37,618 nt of DNA from Betaproteobacteria bacterium (GTDB taxonomy: Bacteria > Pseudomonadota > Gammaproteobacteria > Burkholderiales > Casimicrobiaceae), in assembly GCA_003153475.1 (NCBI GenBank), contig PLYT01000005.1:90783-128400 (forward strand). Direction: 5' to 3'. Numbering within the stretch: position 1 is the first letter of the stretch; each line of letters starts with the position of its first letter. Position numbers and translations under genes: made by a program. The notes beneath the pieces are model-generated. The model saw only the letters and a program-made list of their open reading frames with translations, had not been told where the DNA came from and made no database searches. Shown piece by piece: positions 23,884-31,984 of the stretch.

Positions 23884-24647
23884 GCGCGCATCGCCCGCGC
23901 AAGAGATTCGGCCAGCATTTCCTGGCCGATCCGCATTACATCGGGCGCATCGTCGAGGCGATCGCACCGCAGCCGGGCGACCGCATCGTCGAGATCGGCC
24001 CGGGCCTGGGCGCCTTGACCCGGCCGCTGCTGGCCAAAGTCGGTCGCCTGACTGCCATCGAAATCGATCGCGATCTTGCCGCCGCGCTTGCTGCCGAATT
24101 TCCTCCGGAGCGGCTGGCGCTGCACGTTGCCGACGCGCTGAGCTTCGACTTCGCCGCGCTCGGCCGCGATCTTCGCGTCATCGGCAACCTGCCGTACAAC
24201 ATATCGTCGCCGCTGCTGTTTCATCTGGCTCAATTCGATGCCAATCTGCGCGACATCACCGTGATGCTGCAAAAGGAGGTCGTGCAGCGCGTGGCCGCCG
24301 CGCCGGCGACGCCCGACTATGGCCGTCTGTCGGTGATGCTGCAGGTCCGGTTCAGGGTCGAGCGGCTGTTCGTCGTCCCGGCCGGTGCGTTTCGGCCACC
24401 GCCCAAAGTCGAGTCGGCGGTAGCTCGGCTGACTCCACTCGGCTCGGCACGGCCGGCGCTTTCCGATGCTGCGCTATTCTCGCAGCTGGTCGCCGCGGCA
24501 TTCGGCCAGCGGCGCAAGACGCTGCGCAATGCGCTGAAGCCGTTCGCCGACGAAGCCGCGCTGGAGAGCGCCGGCATCGCACCGGGCGCGCGCGGCGAGA
24601 CGCTGGCGGTCGCCGATTTCGTGCGGCTCGCCAACATGCTCGCCTAG
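23880..24647 (+). CDS. rsmA: 16S rRNA (adenine1518/1519-N6) dimethyltransferase RsmA/KsgA
   Basis: About 255 residues. It dimethylates two adjacent adenines in helix 45 of 16S rRNA with S-adenosylmethionine. Motifs: RKRFGQHFL near the N-terminus, VEIGPGLGALTRPLL (SAM motif I), AIEIDRDL, VIGNLPYNISSPLLF (NLPY catalytic motif), LQKEVVQRVAA and FRPPPKVESAV. No ATG, GTG or TTG lies in frame near the N-terminus. The expected start falls on ATA 23880, which overlaps the pdxA stop as ATAG. That gives IGAHRPRKRFGQHFL, the normal family N-terminus. Either a rare start is used or the assembly has a base error here. Confidence 0.9.
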   Translation: MGAHRPRKRFGQHFLADPHYIGRIVEAIAPQPGDRIVEIGPGLGALTRPLLAKVGRLTAIEIDRDLAAALAAEFPPERLALHVADALSFDFAALGRDLRVIGNLPYNISSPLLFHLAQFDANLRDITVMLQKEVVQRVAAAPATPDYGRLSVMLQVRFRVERLFVVPAGAFRPPPKVESAVARLTPLGSARPALSDAALFSQLVAAAFGQRRKTLRNALKPFADEAALESAGIAPGARGETLAVADFVRLANMLA

Positions 24648-24663
24648 CGAATCGCGGCTTGCA

Positions 24664-24975
24664 CTAGCGACCCCAGACGCGGTCCGGCCGCGCAGCAGGC
24701 GCGGCGATCCGAAGTGTCTTCCGGCGCGAAGTCTCGCCGCGCGCGAGCACGACATTTCGCAGCGGCACGCCGAAGGCCTCGGCGAGAAAGCGCCGCAGCT
24801 CCTCGTTGGCTTTGCCTTCGACCGGTGGCGACGCGACGCGGATCTTAAGCGCTCCGCCGTGCAAGCCCGCCACCTCGGTCCGTTTCGAGCCTGGCTGCGC
24901 GTGAATCGTCAGCGTGACCGAGCCGTCGGCGTCGACGCGCCGCCACCGCGAGTCCTCAGCGGAAGAGCTGGCCAA
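24664..24975 (-). CDS. yggU: YggU/DUF167 family protein
   Basis: 103 residues if TTG 24975 is the start; no other canonical start is in frame downstream. The segments LTIHAQPGSKRTEVAG, LKIRVASPPVEGKANEELRRFLAEAFGVP and VVLARGETSRRKTLRI are diagnostic of DUF167. It overlaps the end of yggT by 20 bases. This yggT-yggU pairing next to proC and yggS is common in proteobacteria. The biochemical role is unknown. It is convergent with rsmA. Confidence 0.9.
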   Translation of the reverse strand: MASSSAEDSRWRRVDADGSVTLTIHAQPGSKRTEVAGLHGGALKIRVASPPVEGKANEELRRFLAEAFGVPLRNVVLARGETSRRKTLRIAAPAARPDRVWGR

Positions 24976-25528
24976 CCGTCTGTTCCAGCCATGCGAGCGG
25001 CAGCATCAGCACCAGCTGCGCGAGCACGATGACAATCAGCGGCGAAAGGTCGAGCGTCCCACCGAGCGGCGGCACAACGCGACGTATCGGTGCGAGGAAA
25101 CGAAACGTCAGCGCGTTCAGCACGCCGCCGAGCGGGCCGTCGGGTGCCACCCAGGACAAGAGCGCCTGCAGGAACACCGCCACGATCAATATCCACAGCG
25201 CGGCCTTGAGCAACTCGACCACGGCCAGCACGGCCAGCGCGCCGGCAAGCGGGCCCGAAAGCGCAGCATCCCCGAGCGCGGCCAGTGCGCCAAGCCACAA
25301 CAGTTGCGCGAGCCAAGCGAAGACCAGCGACGCCCAGTCGAAGCCGCGAAAGCCGGGCAACACCTTTCGCAACGGCTTGACCGCCCAGTCGGTGATTGCG
25401 GCGACCGCTTGCCCCAGCGGATTGCGAAAGGGTGCGCGCAGCCACTGCATGATGAAACGCAGCAGGGCCGAATACACGATCAGCGCGAACACCGTGTTGA
25501 GCAGGAAGCGCAGTGCGTCGGTGAGCAT
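24956..25528 (-). CDS. yggT: YggT-family integral membrane protein (two YGGT repeats)
   Basis: 190 residues with four to five membrane helices arranged as two YGGT units. The first is LLNTVFALIVYSALLRFIMQWLRAPFRNPLGQ. The second is KAALWILIVAVFLQALLSWVAPDGPLGGVLNALTFRFLAPIRRVVPPLGGTLDLSPLIVIV. The RNP/PI-RRV-P turns after each helix pair are the family hallmark. It is in the proC-yggT-yggU run, 91 bases after proC. Reported associations of the family are with osmotic shock and cell division, but the mechanism is not established. Confidence 0.9.
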   Translation of the reverse strand: MLTDALRFLLNTVFALIVYSALLRFIMQWLRAPFRNPLGQAVAAITDWAVKPLRKVLPGFRGFDWASLVFAWLAQLLWLGALAALGDAALSGPLAGALAVLAVVELLKAALWILIVAVFLQALLSWVAPDGPLGGVLNALTFRFLAPIRRVVPPLGGTLDLSPLIVIVLAQLVLMLPLAWLEQTVGQLFR

Positions 25529-25619
25529 GATCAGGAGGCGTGGTCGACGTGGAGGTGGTGTCTTGTACCGATGGCGTGCGATGCCATCCGAGTCAGGCGC
25601 ATCCGCTCAGCGTTGACCA

Positions 25620-26438
25620 TCAGGGTTCGGATCCGAAACGCTCGCCCATCTCGCGGGCGCGCTCCGCCGCAGACTTGACCGCCGCAATGATCGCGGCCCT
25701 CACGCTGGCTTCTTCCATCGCGCCGATCGCGCGCTCGGTCGTGCCGCCCTTGGAGGTGACCTGCGCGCGCAAAAGCGCCGGCTCGGATTCGCTCTGCTCG
25801 GCCAGCCGCGTCGATCCGCTGAACGTCGCGTAAGCCAGACGGCGCGCATCGGCCGGCGCAAATCCGAGCTCGCGTGCCGCCTGCTCGAGCGCTTCGAGAA
25901 AATAGAAGACGTAGGCCGGGCCGCTTCCCGACACGGCCGTGACGGCATCGAGCTCGTCCTCGCGCTCGCACCACAGCGTCGTCCCGACCGCCTCGAGGAT
26001 GGACGCCGCGCGCGTCCGGCCCTCGGCGTCGACGCCCGACAGCGCGTACAGGCCGGCGATGCCGGCGCCGATGAGCGCCGGCGTATTGGGCATCGCCCGC
26101 ACCAGGCGCCGATAGCCCAGCAGCCAGCGCGACAGGTCAGCCAGACGAATGCCCGCGGCGATCGTCACGACGACCTGCCGCTTGAGCAGAGTCGCCAGCT
26201 CGCGCGCAACGCTGCGCACGTTCTGGGGCTTGACCGCGATCACGATCAGGTCGGCGTGGCTGACTGCGGCGGCTTCGATGGCGGCAAAGGTCGCGACCCC
26301 GAAGCGCGCCGCGACGGTCGCGCGCGTGTCGGGACTGATCTCGACGACCGACAGCGCGTTCGACGCCTGACCGCGCGCGACCAGCCCGCCGATCAGCGCG
26401 CGCGCCATGTTGCCGCCGCCGATGAATGTGATATTCAA
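25620..26438 (-). CDS. proC: Pyrroline-5-carboxylate reductase
   Basis: 272 residues. The start is TTG 26438, supported by GAGGA eight bases upstream. It makes proline from pyrroline-5-carboxylate with NAD(P)H. Signatures: dinucleotide motif FIGGGNMARALIGGL near 5-19, VIAVKPQNV, the segment RAMPNTPALIGAG, and the C-terminal block AVSGSGPAYVFYFLEALEQAA...QVTSKGGTTERAI. It lies 69 bases after yggS on the same strand, a classic neighbour pair. Confidence 0.96.
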   Translation of the reverse strand: MNITFIGGGNMARALIGGLVARGQASNALSVVEISPDTRATVAARFGVATFAAIEAAAVSHADLIVIAVKPQNVRSVARELATLLKRQVVVTIAAGIRLADLSRWLLGYRRLVRAMPNTPALIGAGIAGLYALSGVDAEGRTRAASILEAVGTTLWCEREDELDAVTAVSGSGPAYVFYFLEALEQAARELGFAPADARRLAYATFSGSTRLAEQSESEPALLRAQVTSKGGTTERAIGAMEEASVRAAIIAAVKSAAERAREMGERFGSEP

Positions 26439-26507
26439 GTCGTCATCCTCGCAACTTCGCCGTGGCGTCCCGTCAATCGCTGCGATCAGCGTCGCCGCGG
26501 CGGCGCC

Positions 26508-27194
26508 TCACGCGCGCGGTCCGAACAGCGCGCTGCCGACGCGGACCAGCGTCGCGCCTTCGGCGATCGCCGCCTCGAGATCAGCCGACATGCCCATCGA
26601 CAAGGTGTCGAGCATAAGCCCTTCGGCCCGCGCGGCGGCGAGGATTTCGCGCAACAGCCGGAACTGCGCGCGCTGGCGCGCGATCTCGGCCGTCGGTGCG
26701 GCAATGCCCATGAAACCGCGCAACGCGAGCCGGGGCAGCGAGGCGACGTCGCGGGCGAGCGCAAGCGCATCCGCGGGCGCGATGCCGCTTTTGGTCGTCT
26801 CGGCGCTGATGTTGACCTGCACGCAAACGGCGAGCGGACCTTGTTGTGCGTCACGTGTAGTCGACAATCGTTCGGCGATGGCCAGGCGATCGACGCTTTC
26901 GACCCAGGAGAAATGCGCCGATGCGGTGCGCGCCTTGTTTCCCTGCAGCGGTCCGATCAGGTGCCATTCAATGCCCGGGAGATCGGCCAGCTCGCTCATC
27001 TTGGCCGCCGCCTCCTGCACGTAGTTCTCGCCGAAGGCGCGCTGCCCGAGCGCATGGACGGCCCGGATCGCATCCGCCGGAATGCTCTTGCTCACCGCGA
27101 GCAGCCGGATCGTCGCCGGATCACGGCCCACGGCGAGGGCGGCCTCTCCGATGCGCCGCTGCACTGCTTGCCACGCCTTCTCGTATGGGCTCAT
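26508..27194 (-). CDS. yggS: YggS-family PLP-binding homeostasis protein
   Basis: 228 residues from ATG 27194. It is a single-domain PLP TIM barrel with the Lys in RLLAVSKSIPADAI (residues about 30-43) that binds the cofactor. AFGENYVQEA, WHLIGPLQGNKA and the phosphate-binding LSMGMSADLEAAI...VRVGSALFG complete the family pattern. It buffers and delivers pyridoxal phosphate in the cytoplasm. It is divergent from pilT across 118 bases, an arrangement frequent in beta- and gammaproteobacteria. Confidence 0.95.
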   Translation of the reverse strand: MSPYEKAWQAVQRRIGEAALAVGRDPATIRLLAVSKSIPADAIRAVHALGQRAFGENYVQEAAAKMSELADLPGIEWHLIGPLQGNKARTASAHFSWVESVDRLAIAERLSTTRDAQQGPLAVCVQVNISAETTKSGIAPADALALARDVASLPRLALRGFMGIAAPTAEIARQRAQFRLLREILAAARAEGLMLDTLSMGMSADLEAAIAEGATLVRVGSALFGPRA

Positions 27195-27280
27195 AATCGA
27201 ATGACGGCGGCATAGCCAGTCCGGGCTCGAAGACTTACGGCGCACCCAGGTGCCCAGAAGACAAGGCGCACCGGGCGCAC

Positions 27281-27298
27281 GCCGCGCCCGGGCGCGGC
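27281..27298. repeat. 18-bp perfect GC palindrome in the yggS-pilT gap
   Basis: GCCGCGCCCGGGCGCGGC reads the same on both strands and ends 14 bases before the pilT ATG. The flanking 27266-27280 repeats parts of it (GCGCACCGGGCGCAC). It could fold in the pilT leader just upstream of the AGGGA ribosome site, or be an operator. It may equally be chance in 65-70% GC DNA. Confidence 0.35.
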
Positions 27299-27312
27299 AG
27301 CAGGGATTATAA

Positions 27313-28356
27313 ATGGACATTGCCGAACTTCTCGCTTTCGCGGTCAAGAACAAGGCTTCGGACCTGCACTTGTCGGCCGGGCTGCCGCCGATGATCCGCG
27401 TCCACGGCGACATCCGGCGAATCAACCTGCCGCCGATGGAGCACGAGGACGTGCACGCCATGGTGTACGACATCATGAGCGACGCGCAGCGGAAGACCTA
27501 CGAAGAGATGCTCGAATGCGACTTTTCGTTCGGCATCCCCAACCTCGCGCGCTTCCGCGTCAACGCGTTCAATCAGGAGCGCGGCGCCGCGGTCGCGTTC
27601 CGGACGATTCCATCCAAGGTGCTTTCGCTCGAGGAGCTGAACGCGCCCAAGGTCTTCGCCGACCTGACGACACGGCCGCGCGGGCTGATCCTGGTCACCG
27701 GTCCGACCGGCTCAGGCAAGTCGACAACGCTGGCCGCGATGATCAACCACGTCAACGAAAGCGAATACGGGCACATCCTTGCGATTGAGGACCCGATCGA
27801 ATTCCTGCACGAATCCAAGAAATGCCTGATCAATCAGCGCGAGGTCGGGCCGCATACGCTGTCGTTTGCCAACGCGCTGCGCGCCGCGCTGCGCGAGGAC
27901 CCGGACTACATTCTGGTCGGCGAGATGCGCGATCTGGAGACGATACGACTTGCGCTGACCGCCGCCGAAACCGGCCACCTGGTCTTCGCCACGCTTCACA
28001 CCAGCTCGGCGGCGAAGACGATCGACCGCATCATCGACGTGTTCCCGGCGGCGGAAAAAGACATGGTGCGCTCGATGCTGTCGGAGTCGCTGGTCGCGGT
28101 GATATCGCAAACCCTGCTCAAGACGAAGGACCAGCAGGGCCGCATCGCCGCGCACGAGATCATGATCGGCACCCCGGCGATCCGGAACCTGATCCGCGAG
28201 AACAAGGTCGCGCAGATGTATTCGTCGATCCAGACCAGTCAGTCGGCCGGCATGCAGACGCTGGACCAGTGCCTGACCGAGATGGTCCGCCGCAACCAGA
28301 TCGCGCTGTCCGAAGCGCGGGCCCGTGCGGTCAACAAGGACCTGTTCGGCGGCTGA
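27313..28356 (+). CDS. pilT: Type IV pilus retraction ATPase PilT
   Basis: 347 residues from ATG 27313, with AGGGA upstream. Hexameric cytoplasmic ATPase that retracts type IV pili for twitching and DNA uptake. SDLHLSAGLPP is near 16-26, Walker A GPTGSGKST at 130-138, the Asp box AIEDPIEFLHE, Walker B in ILVGEMRDLETI, the His box HLVFATLHTSSA, and the retraction-specific AIRNLIRENK helix near the C-terminus. It is followed 38 bases later by pilU. No pilin or assembly gene is in the window. Confidence 0.97.
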   Translation: MDIAELLAFAVKNKASDLHLSAGLPPMIRVHGDIRRINLPPMEHEDVHAMVYDIMSDAQRKTYEEMLECDFSFGIPNLARFRVNAFNQERGAAVAFRTIPSKVLSLEELNAPKVFADLTTRPRGLILVTGPTGSGKSTTLAAMINHVNESEYGHILAIEDPIEFLHESKKCLINQREVGPHTLSFANALRAALREDPDYILVGEMRDLETIRLALTAAETGHLVFATLHTSSAAKTIDRIIDVFPAAEKDMVRSMLSESLVAVISQTLLKTKDQQGRIAAHEIMIGTPAIRNLIRENKVAQMYSSIQTSQSAGMQTLDQCLTEMVRRNQIALSEARARAVNKDLFGG

Positions 28357-28394
28357 CCGGCAACGCGGCGGTCGACGCAACGCAAAGGAACGGC

Positions 28395-29534
28395 ATGGAA
28401 CGAGAAACAGCGACCAAGTTCATCCACGAGCTCCTCGACCTGATGGTCAAGCAGAAGGGCTCGGACCTGTTTATCACCGCCGGCTTTCCGCCCGCGATCA
28501 AGGTCGACGGCAAGATCGCCCCGGTGTCGAAGACCGCGCTGACGCCGCAGCACACGATCGAGATCGTGCGCAGCGTGATGAACGACAAGCAGGCCGCGGA
28601 ATTCGAGTCGACCAAGGAATGCAACTTCGCGATCAGCCCGCCGGGCATCGGCCGCTTCCGCTGCAACGCTTTCGTGCAGATGGGCCGCGTCGGGATGGCG
28701 ATGCGGACAATCAACACGACGATTCCCACGTTCGAAGAGCTCTCCCTGCCGCCGGTGCTCAAGGACGTGACGATGAGCAAGCGCGGCATCATGCTGTTCA
28801 TCGGCGCCACCGGCGCCGGCAAGTCGACGTCGATGGCGGCGCTGCTCGGGTACCGCAACGAAAACAGCTATGGCCATATCATCACGATCGAGGATCCGAT
28901 CGAGTTCGTGCATGAGCACCGGAATTGCATCATCACGCAACGCGAAGTCGGGGTCGACACCGACGGTTGGCAGATCGCGCTGAAGAATTCGCTGCGCCAG
29001 GCGCCCGATGTCATCCTGATCGGCGAGGTGCGCGATCGCGAGACGATGGATTATGCGATCGCGTTTGCCGAAACCGGGCATCTTTGCCTCGCCACGCTGC
29101 ACGCCAACAGCACCAACCAGGCGCTCGACCGGATCATCAACTTCTTCCCCGAGGAGCGTCGCGCCCAGTTGCTGATGGACTTGTCGCTGAATATCCGCGC
29201 CTTCGTGGCGCAGCGGCTGATACCGCGCCGGGACGGCCGCGGCCGCGTGCCGGCGGTCGAGGTCATGCTGAATTCGCCGCTGATTTCCGATCTGGTGTTC
29301 AAGGGCGACGTCTCCGGCATCAAGGAAATCATGAAGAAGTCGCGCGAATTGGGCATGCAGACTTTCGACCAGGCACTGTTCGACCTCTACGAAGGTGGGC
29401 TCATCACCTACGAAGACGCGCTGCGCAACGCCGACTCGCTCAACGACCTGCGGCTGGAGATTAAGCTGCACGGCAAGGACGCCAAAAACCGCAACGTCAT
29501 GGCGGGCATCGGCAATCTCGATATAGTCCAGTAG
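28395..29534 (+). CDS. pilU: Type IV pilus retraction ATPase PilU
   Basis: 379 residues from ATG 28395, with AAAGGA upstream. PilT paralogue that supports retraction under load. SDLFITAGFPPAIKVDG is near 18-34, Walker A GATGAGKST, Asp box TIEDPIEFVHEH, Walker B in VILIGEVRDRETMDYA, and the His box HLCLATLHANSTNQ. The PilU-type tail is seen (LISDLVFKGDVSGIKEIM...GMQTFDQALFDLYEGG) plus a roughly 40-residue extension. It is co-oriented with pilT, probably in one transcript. Confidence 0.97.
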   Translation: MERETATKFIHELLDLMVKQKGSDLFITAGFPPAIKVDGKIAPVSKTALTPQHTIEIVRSVMNDKQAAEFESTKECNFAISPPGIGRFRCNAFVQMGRVGMAMRTINTTIPTFEELSLPPVLKDVTMSKRGIMLFIGATGAGKSTSMAALLGYRNENSYGHIITIEDPIEFVHEHRNCIITQREVGVDTDGWQIALKNSLRQAPDVILIGEVRDRETMDYAIAFAETGHLCLATLHANSTNQALDRIINFFPEERRAQLLMDLSLNIRAFVAQRLIPRRDGRGRVPAVEVMLNSPLISDLVFKGDVSGIKEIMKKSRELGMQTFDQALFDLYEGGLITYEDALRNADSLNDLRLEIKLHGKDAKNRNVMAGIGNLDIVQ

Positions 29535-29543
29535 ACTTTTCAT

Positions 29544-29578
29544 CCGGTTACCAGCGCCAGTCTGCGCGCGGTGACCGG
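29544..29578. repeat. 9-bp stem-loop downstream of pilU
   Basis: CCGGTTACC (29544-29552) pairs with GGTGACCGG (29570-29578), with one G-U pair and a 17-base loop. It begins 10 bases after the pilU stop codon. No T-run follows, so it may be a factor-dependent terminator or an mRNA 3' end stabiliser separating pilTU from the DUF971 gene. Confidence 0.4.
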
Positions 29579-29603
29579 CGTACTCATCTGCGCTGACACG
29601 GCC

Positions 29604-29609
29604 TACAAT
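29604..29609 (+). promoter_or_regulatory. -10 box TACAAT six bases before the DUF971 start codon
   Basis: TACAAT at 29604-29609 is followed by six bases and then ATG 29616. Transcription starting 6-8 bases after the box would begin at or next to the ATG, giving a leaderless mRNA. The same spacing is seen at ctaA and nearly so at ubiB. No ribosome site precedes this ATG. Confidence 0.45.
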
Positions 29610-29615
29610 AGCGCT

Positions 29616-30044
29616 ATGGCCGGCCTCGATCCACGCGCTGTCATTCCCACCGAGATCAAGCTCCACCAGTCGTCGCGGCTGCTGGAGCTGACGTTCGCCG
29701 ACGGCAGCAGCTATCGCCTGCCTTACGAGTTCCTGCGCGTCTATTCGCCGTCGGCCGACGTACGCGGGCACGGCCCGGGCCAGGAGACGCTGCAGGTCGG
29801 CAAGTGCCAAGTGACGATCACCGACGTCGAAGCGGTCGGCCATTATGCGATCCGGCCCAAATTCTCCGACGGTCACGATACCGGCATCTATTCGTGGGAT
29901 TACCTGCACGAGCTCGGCCAACGACAGGAGCCGATGTGGCAGCAGTACCTGGAGCGCATGCGGGCGGTAGGCGCCAGCCGCGAGCCGGACGGCAACCCGG
30001 CGCCCCCGGCAGCCGCCGCGCATTCCTGCGGCCATCACCACTGA
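29616..30044 (+). CDS. DUF971-domain protein (gamma-butyrobetaine hydroxylase N-terminal-like)
   Basis: 142 residues from ATG 29616. The single DUF971 domain is plain: [75 protein letters not shown]. In larger proteins this domain precedes a 2-oxoglutarate dioxygenase, but stand-alone forms next to ubiE are common in betaproteobacteria. The tail is Ala/Pro-rich and ends SCGHHH, a possible metal-binding end. It is followed 13 bases later by ubiE. A link to ubiquinone synthesis is suggested by position only. Confidence 0.9.
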   Translation: MAGLDPRAVIPTEIKLHQSSRLLELTFADGSSYRLPYEFLRVYSPSADVRGHGPGQETLQVGKCQVTITDVEAVGHYAIRPKFSDGHDTGIYSWDYLHELGQRQEPMWQQYLERMRAVGASREPDGNPAPPAAAAHSCGHHH

Positions 30045-30057
30045 CGCGTACGCAGCG

Positions 30058-30792
30058 ATGAGCGACCCGACGCACTTCGGCTACGAAGAAGTGACGCCCG
30101 AGGAAAAGACCAGGCGCGTGAAGGGCGTGTTCGATTCGGTTGCGAGCCGATACGACCTGATGAACGACCTGATGTCGCTGGGATTGCATCGCGGCTGGAA
30201 GCGCTTTGCGATCGAGGCCTCGGGCGTTCGCGCCGGCGCGCGCGTGCTCGATGTCGCCGGAGGCACCGCCGACCTCGCGCGACTGTTCGCCGCGCGCGTC
30301 GGTCCGACGGGCAGCGTCGTGCTCACCGACATCAACGGTGCAATGCTTGCGGCGGGGCGCGATCGCATGTTGAACGAAGGCCGGCTGATGCCTGCCGTCC
30401 AGTGCAACGCGGAGGCGCTGCCCTTCGCCGCGGCAAGCTTCGACTGCGTCAGCATCGCCTTCGGCCTGCGCAACGTCACGCGCAAGGAGACGGCGCTGGC
30501 CGAGATGCGCCGCGTGCTGCGTCCCGGCGGCGTAGCCCTGGTCCTCGAGTTCAGCCAAGTCTGGGCGCCGCTCAAGTCCGCCTACGACTGGTATAGCTTC
30601 AACGTGCTGCCACGGCTGGGCAAGCTCGTCGCGGACGACGCGGCCAGCTATCGCTATCTTGCCGAGTCGATTCGCGTGCACCCGGACCAGCAGCAGCTCG
30701 GCGCGATGATGGAAAGCGCGGGCTTCGAACGAGTCGACTGGTTCAACTTGAGCGCGGGTGTGGTCGCCCTGCACCGCGGTTACGTTTTCTAA
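30058..30792 (+). CDS. ubiE: Ubiquinone/menaquinone C-methyltransferase UbiE
   Basis: 244 residues from ATG 30058. SAM-dependent methyltransferase that methylates the quinone ring (ubiquinone step DDMQH2 to DMQH2). [38 protein letters not shown] is the diagnostic N-terminus. SAM motif I reads [15 protein letters not shown] (residues about 62-76). The second signature is the C-terminal [16 protein letters not shown]. It is followed 9 bases later by ubiJ, the standard ubi order, while ubiB lies 3.6 kb away. Confidence 0.97.
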   Translation: MSDPTHFGYEEVTPEEKTRRVKGVFDSVASRYDLMNDLMSLGLHRGWKRFAIEASGVRAGARVLDVAGGTADLARLFAARVGPTGSVVLTDINGAMLAAGRDRMLNEGRLMPAVQCNAEALPFAAASFDCVSIAFGLRNVTRKETALAEMRRVLRPGGVALVLEFSQVWAPLKSAYDWYSFNVLPRLGKLVADDAASYRYLAESIRVHPDQQQLGAMMESAGFERVDWFNLSAGVVALHRGYVF

Positions 30793-30801
30793 GGGCCGCT
30801 C

Positions 30802-31380
30802 ATGATGCCCGCCGCCGCTTTCGCCAATCGCGCGCTCGCGCACGAGGATTGGGCGCGCGAGAGGCTCGCCGCGCACGCCGGCCGAAAGATCTCGATCGTC
30901 GTGGGACCTGCAGCGCTGAACCTCGCGATCAACGACGACGGAAGCTTTGCCGACACCGGGGAAGCGCCCGACCTTACGCTGACGATCCCCTCCTGGCGCG
31001 TGCCGGCGCTGCTGGCCCGCCCCGAGCGCTGGAGCGAGCTGGTCGTCGCCTCAGGCGATGCGGCGCTCGCGTCGACAATCGGCGAACTGGCGCAAACCTT
31101 GCCCTGGTTCGTCGAGCGGTCGCTCGCGCGCGTTCTCGGGCCGATCGTCGGCGCACAAGTTGCCGATGCCGGCCGGCGATTGCTCGCATGGCCCGTTTAT
31201 GCGGCCGAGCGGGCCGGTTCGAGCTTCGCCAGCTATGCCAGCGACGAAGCCGGGCTCGTCATCGGTGCGCGTGCCGGCGGCGATTTTGCCACCGAGGTCG
31301 CGGCGCTGGCGGCGCGGGTCGATGCCCTGGCCGAGCGCGTCGACCGTCTGGCCGAGCAGACTCCAGCGAAGCGACGCTGA
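30802..31380 (+). CDS. ubiJ: UbiJ-like SCP2-domain protein (ubiquinone synthesis accessory factor)
   Basis: 192 residues from ATG 30802, with AAGGG upstream. Residues about 15-110 form an SCP2 lipid-binding fold (NDDGSFADTGEAPDLTLTI, SELVVASGDAALASTIGELAQTLPW). The C-terminal half ends in a short coiled coil (EVAALAARVDALAERVDRLAEQ), as in UbiJ. It binds quinone intermediates and organises the cytoplasmic Ubi complex with UbiE and others. Sequence identity in the family is low, so the name rests on fold features plus position after ubiE. Confidence 0.85.
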   Translation: MMPAAAFANRALAHEDWARERLAAHAGRKISIVVGPAALNLAINDDGSFADTGEAPDLTLTIPSWRVPALLARPERWSELVVASGDAALASTIGELAQTLPWFVERSLARVLGPIVGAQVADAGRRLLAWPVYAAERAGSSFASYASDEAGLVIGARAGGDFATEVAALAARVDALAERVDRLAEQTPAKRR

Positions 31381-31394
31381 CGAGCGCTCGCGTT

Positions 31395-31829
31395 TCACGG
31401 AATACGGTGCGTCCCTCCGGTCACGGCGAGGAAGACCTCGCGCAGGAACATGCCGAGGCACGCGACAATGGCGAGCATCGCGAGGATGAAAAGTACCGCC
31501 ACCGCCTTCGATAGATCGACGGCCATCAGCGCGCCGACGAAGGCACCGGCGACGACCAGGCAGATCAGCAGTCCGCCCAGCCCGGCGGCCAGCAGCGAAA
31601 AATAGATCAGGCGTACCCGCCGCGACAAGAGCGCGAGCTCCGTGCGGTCCTCGTCGCTGCGCAGTCCTGCGTGGTTGCGGACGCGACTAAGAATCAGCCG
31701 CCGGCGGTCGATGCCGCGGCCGAGCCGGATATTGAGCGCGTTGATCAGTGTCGCGATCGCGGTCAGCAGAAATACCGGCGCCACGGCGAGTTGAATGACG
31801 TGGGTGATGTCGGTCAGATGCGATTCCAG
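31395..31829 (-). CDS. DUF2721 family small membrane protein
   Basis: 144 residues if the start is CTG 31829. Three membrane helices: VIQLAVAPVFLLTAIATLINAL, IYFSLLAAGLGGLLICLVVAGAFVGALMAV and AVLFILAMLAIVACLGMFL, with the RLGRGIDR and RTELALLSRRVRLI connections of DUF2721. The conserved N-terminus LTDITHVIQLAVAPVF is encoded upstream of the only standard start (GTG 31784), which would cut the first helix. The frame is closed by TAG at 31880 with no ATG/GTG/TTG between. CTG 31829 has GAAGG seven bases ahead. Convergent with ubiJ. Function unknown. Confidence 0.8.
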   Translation of the reverse strand: MESHLTDITHVIQLAVAPVFLLTAIATLINALNIRLGRGIDRRRLILSRVRNHAGLRSDEDRTELALLSRRVRLIYFSLLAAGLGGLLICLVVAGAFVGALMAVDLSKAVAVLFILAMLAIVACLGMFLREVFLAVTGGTHRIP

Positions 31830-31984
31830 ACGATGCCCTTCGCTGGCGGCCGCGAACGCGACGGCGTAACCGAGAATCTACGCCGGTGCACCGGCGCCAT
31901 CAATCGATGCCCCGCGGCAGTACCGAGCGGTCACGTCGGCCGGCGCCTGGAGCCCATAAAACACTTGTATCCTTTTCGCAGTTG

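Noticed and set aside
28239..30041. 600-residue minus-strand frame opposite pilU and the DUF971 gene
   Set aside because: His/Asp/Arg-rich shadow sequence typical of antisense frames in high-GC DNA; the plus-strand genes carry clear motifs.
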